Below are positions 42,188 to 44,397 of a DNA stretch of 44,397 nucleotides, piece after piece. Both the position numbers and the translations under genes were made by a program. Position 1 is the first letter of the stretch, and each line of letters opens with the position of its first letter. The DNA comes from Lachnospiraceae bacterium AD3010 (lineage in GTDB: Bacteria > Bacillota > Clostridia > Lachnospirales > Lachnospiraceae). The DNA lies in contig KK211389.1 of the NCBI GenBank assembly GCA_000622025.1, positions 315,457 to 359,853 of the forward strand, written 5' to 3'. The notes under the pieces were generated by a model that worked only from the letters and a program-made list of their open reading frames with translations, was not told the origin of the DNA and did no database searches.

Positions 42188-43285
42188 CTACACGTTGAAA
42201 CGGAACAGTATCACATCACCGTCCTGAACAACGTAATCCTTTCCCTCCATCCTGACTATGCCCTTCTCCCTTGCCGCGGAAAGAGAACCTTCGCGGAGAA
42301 GATCCTTGTAGTTCACCACCTCCGCCTTTATAAAGCCTCTCTCGAAATCCGTATGGATCTTTCCCGCTGCCTGAGGTGCCTTTGTTCCCATCTTTATTGT
42401 CCAAGCTCTTGTCTCATCCTCGCCTGCGGTAAGGAAGCTCATAAGTCCCAGAGTCCTGTAGCTTGCCTCTATAAGCTTATCGAGACCTGATTTCGTAAGT
42501 CCCAGTCCCTCCAGAAACTCCGCTCTCTCGTCATCATCAAGCTCCGCGATCTCCGACTCTATCTCTGCGGATATCACAAAAACCTCGGAATTATGGTCTG
42601 ATGCCCACTTCCTTACAGACTGAACATGCGGATTTGAAGCTCCATCGTCGGAGAGATCCTCATCCTTCACATTTGCAGCGAAGATCACAGGCATAAAGGT
42701 AAGGAGACCGTATCCCCTGATAAGCTTTTCCTCTTCCTCATCGCTTACTTCCACATCCAGGGCGGGACGATCACTCTCAAGGACCTCCTTTATCCGGTTT
42801 AATAATTCCAGTTCTTTTGCAGCATTCTTATCCATCCTGGCCGTCTTACTTACCTTCGCGATCCTCCGTTCAAGTATCTCCAGATCAGAGAAGATAAGCT
42901 CCAGATTGATGGTCTCTATATCCCGCACGGGATCCACCGATCCGTCCACATGGATCACATTACCGTCCTCGAAGCAGCGTACCACGTGGACTATTGCGTC
43001 ACATTCCCTGATATTTGCAAGGAACTGGTTTCCCAGCCCCTCTCCTTTGCTGGCTCCCTTAACAAGCCCCGCAATATCCACAAAATCTATGGTTGCCGGT
43101 GTGATCTTCTTTGAAGCATACATTTTTCCGAGAAGCTCTATCCTCTCGTCCGGCACGGCCACCACACCCACATTGGGATCTATGGTACAAAACGGATAAT
43201 TTGCTGCCTGTGCTCCGGCCTTTGTAAGTGAATTAAAAAGGGTGCTCTTCCCCACATTGGGCAACCCCACGATTCCCAGTTTCAT
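42188..43285 (-). CDS. ychF: Ribosome-binding ATPase YchF
   Basis: An Obg-family P-loop protein that prefers ATP. The 365-aa length is normal. GLPNVGKST (7-15), DIAGLVKGASKGEGLGNQFL, the coiled-coil insert near 130-200, and the C-terminal TGS domain with FLTAGEDETRAWTIKMGTKAPQAAGKIHTDFERGF and the final DVILFRFNV are all present. AAAGGAG precedes the ATG. It is the first gene of the run ychF-lgt-queH-argS. The gap 43286-43425 upstream holds two direct copies of TTTACGCCA near 43349-43367 and no clear promoter. Confidence 0.97.
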   Translation of the reverse strand: MKLGIVGLPNVGKSTLFNSLTKAGAQAANYPFCTIDPNVGVVAVPDERIELLGKMYASKKITPATIDFVDIAGLVKGASKGEGLGNQFLANIRECDAIVHVVRCFEDGNVIHVDGSVDPVRDIETINLELIFSDLEILERRIAKVSKTARMDKNAAKELELLNRIKEVLESDRPALDVEVSDEEEEKLIRGYGLLTFMPVIFAANVKDEDLSDDGASNPHVQSVRKWASDHNSEVFVISAEIESEIAELDDDERAEFLEGLGLTKSGLDKLIEASYRTLGLMSFLTAGEDETRAWTIKMGTKAPQAAGKIHTDFERGFIKAEVVNYKDLLREGSLSAAREKGIVRMEGKDYVVQDGDVILFRFNV

Positions 43286-43425
43286 AATATTATAATCTCC
43301 TTTGAGTTTTCTTTATTTTACGGGCTTTTCTAATGTTCTACGGAAATGATTTACGCCATTTTACGCCAGTTCAATAATTGGGTTTACTCCATTTTTCAAT
43401 GGCGCAAACCACAATTCTCTACTTA

Positions 43426-43608
43426 TCAAGCGCCAATTTCCGTATTTTTACCCTCGAATTTTCTCACAGCTTCAATTTTCGAGGCATCTGATACTCCGAC
43501 ATATGTATCCATAGTCGTCGCAATATTATCGTGGCCCAGCAACTTCTGAAGTGCTTTGGGATTAACGCCTCTTTCGATACAGCGTGTAGCGAACGTATGT
43601 CTAAGCAC
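43426..43608 (-). pseudogene. C-terminal fragment of a tyrosine recombinase
   Basis: About 60 codons encode only the end of an integrase: LRHTFATR (the His-x-x-Arg box), LGHDNIATTMDTYVG with the second His and the catalytic Tyr, and a short tail. The frame upstream is closed by TGA near 43638 after residues that do not fit the family, so the N-terminal domain and the first catalytic Arg are missing. A GGAGGAAGTG before it is probably accidental. Its 5' side faces the second recombinase. Confidence 0.8.
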
Positions 43609-43711
43609 TTCCTCCTTTCCTGCGGAAACGGAAGCTCAGTATAACTGTATTATTATACCAATCAACTCCCGTTTCCTCAATACTAATCTCATAACTGATT
43701 GCTAATAAACC

Positions 43712-44397
43712 TTGAAAAATCAGCTGTTGTCAGATTTCAAGCGTTGTGCTGATGAATTGTTCAAACTCCTTCCGCTTGACCAGCTTTTTTGCACCGACAA
43801 ATATTACAAACGGACAATTAGGTGTCTTCCTTATCTTTACTCGGATGAAGATGTTGAAAAAATCTTTGCTGTTGCTGACTCAATGGCTGTTACCAGGGCA
43901 AGAAAAAACATATATGTGGAAAAAGAAATGCCGTTGATTCTGCGCCTGCTGTTCTGCTGTGGTCTGCGCGTCGGAGAAACCGTGAACATTAAGGTTGGAG
44001 ACTTGGATTTTGAAAGAGATCTGATTGTACTGCGGGTTACAAAAAAATACAAGCAACGATTGATTCCATTTGGAAAAGATATGGCAGAGATTCTTTATCG
44101 TTACTGTATAGGTATGGGCATACTGAACGTTTTTGACGCATATCTTTTCCCTGCTGAAGACACTCATAATCATATTTCTACTAATAGCGTTGGAAACTAT
44201 TACAGATATATTCGAAAGTTGGCCGGAATAAGCGGTGGAGAATTGATTAAGAATGGTCGTGGTGCCTGTCTTCACTGTTTCCGCCATACGTTTGCTGTAA
44301 GGTCATTCGATAAAAATGAACGTGATGGTATAAAAGCAAGTGATTCTGTTCCGTATTTATCAACATATTTGGGACACGATGTAACATACATACGACC
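43712..44397 (+). CDS. Tyrosine recombinase, partial and possibly 5'-truncated
   Basis: The frame is open from a TTG at 43712 to the right edge (228 codons). It is not preceded by a ribosome binding site; two TAA codons lie directly upstream. Only about 44 residues come before the catalytic domain (YLYSDEDVEKIF), fewer than the roughly 90-100 of a full core-binding domain, so the gene may be truncated or start by another route. The catalytic set is LFCCGLRVGET (Arg I), TKKYKQ (Lys), LHCFRHTFAVR (His-x-x-Arg) and YLGHD (second His); the Tyr lies beyond the edge. The DNA is more A+T-rich than the neighbouring genes, consistent with transfer. 43609-43711 holds no gene. Confidence 0.75.
   Translation, partial: MKNQLLSDFKRCADELFKLLPLDQLFCTDKYYKRTIRCLPYLYSDEDVEKIFAVADSMAVTRARKNIYVEKEMPLILRLLFCCGLRVGETVNIKVGDLDFERDLIVLRVTKKYKQRLIPFGKDMAEILYRYCIGMGILNVFDAYLFPAEDTHNHISTNSVGNYYRYIRKLAGISGGELIKNGRGACLHCFRHTFAVRSFDKNERDGIKASDSVPYLSTYLGHDVTYIR

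Noticed and set aside
43880-44287. 135-aa minus-strand ORF at the right edge
   Set aside because: Opposite the recombinase frame that carries all catalytic motifs; treated as a shadow.

Overview
This 44.4 kb window looks like chromosome from an anaerobic Firmicute of the Lachnospiraceae type (inferred). The grounds are a moderate G+C content, AGGAGG-type ribosome binding sites, sigma-A-like promoters, a DUF3793 gene next to a flavodoxin, the block rpmE / DUF1385 / prmC / prfA, a Clp ATPase linked to radA, and c-di-GMP proteins beside housekeeping genes. No rRNA, tRNA or CRISPR array was seen. Most genes lie on the minus strand; moaC, a tetR-thiN-SGNH-GH13 group and the right-edge integrase are on plus.

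Layout. 1-669: N-terminus of a Pro/Glu-rich repeat protein running off the left edge. 969-1460: lone moaC. 1553-2546: flavodoxin and DUF3793, divergent from a TetR regulator with an 18-bp palindrome between them. 2803-7124: tetR, thiamine pyrophosphokinase, an anchored SGNH hydrolase with a long charged tail, and a GH13 alpha-glucosidase lipoprotein. 7159-14588 (minus): acidic membrane protein, clpC, a small beta-rich protein, radA and a GT-C glycosyltransferase. 14794-20277 (minus): purE, purM, purN, purD, then a zinc-ribbon/HTH protein and a cell-wall glucosaminidase coupled to them by short overlaps. 20343-22808: an M29 peptidase with a long extra N-terminal half and two small membrane proteins, one only 52 aa. 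22926-24510: pyrF and pyrE. 24597-26992: PAS-GGDEF diguanylate cyclase and a TPR lipoprotein. 27054-30207: rpmE, DUF1385, prmC, prfA. 30522-34942: antiporter, HD-GYP phosphodiesterase, aldo/keto reductase. 34993-37677: a GNAT-like protein and a 611-aa protein of unknown function. 37812-38417: DUF308 membrane protein. 38873-43285: ychF, lgt, queH, argS. 43426-44397: remains of two tyrosine recombinases.

Functional themes are nucleotide synthesis (pur, pyr), translation (prfA, prmC, rpmE, argS, queH, ychF), envelope building and remodelling (lgt, glucosaminidase, GT-C enzyme, SGNH hydrolase), proteostasis and DNA repair (clpC, radA), and c-di-GMP turnover (one cyclase, one phosphodiesterase).

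The least ordinary content lies between the genes. A dispersed, partly palindromic repeat family occurs at seven places. It has 11-bp inverted ends, supplies stop codons to three genes and abuts two promoters. At 38464-38722 two repeat pieces flank a 164-nt imperfect hairpin bracketed by 9-bp direct repeats, which looks like a small non-coding insertion or a structured RNA. Gene-level candidates are the 611-aa protein with a tentative HopA1-like C-terminal pattern, the acidic membrane protein beside clpC, and the left-edge protein with a FliM-like peptide. No complete new defence or biosynthetic system could be demonstrated from the sequence alone.
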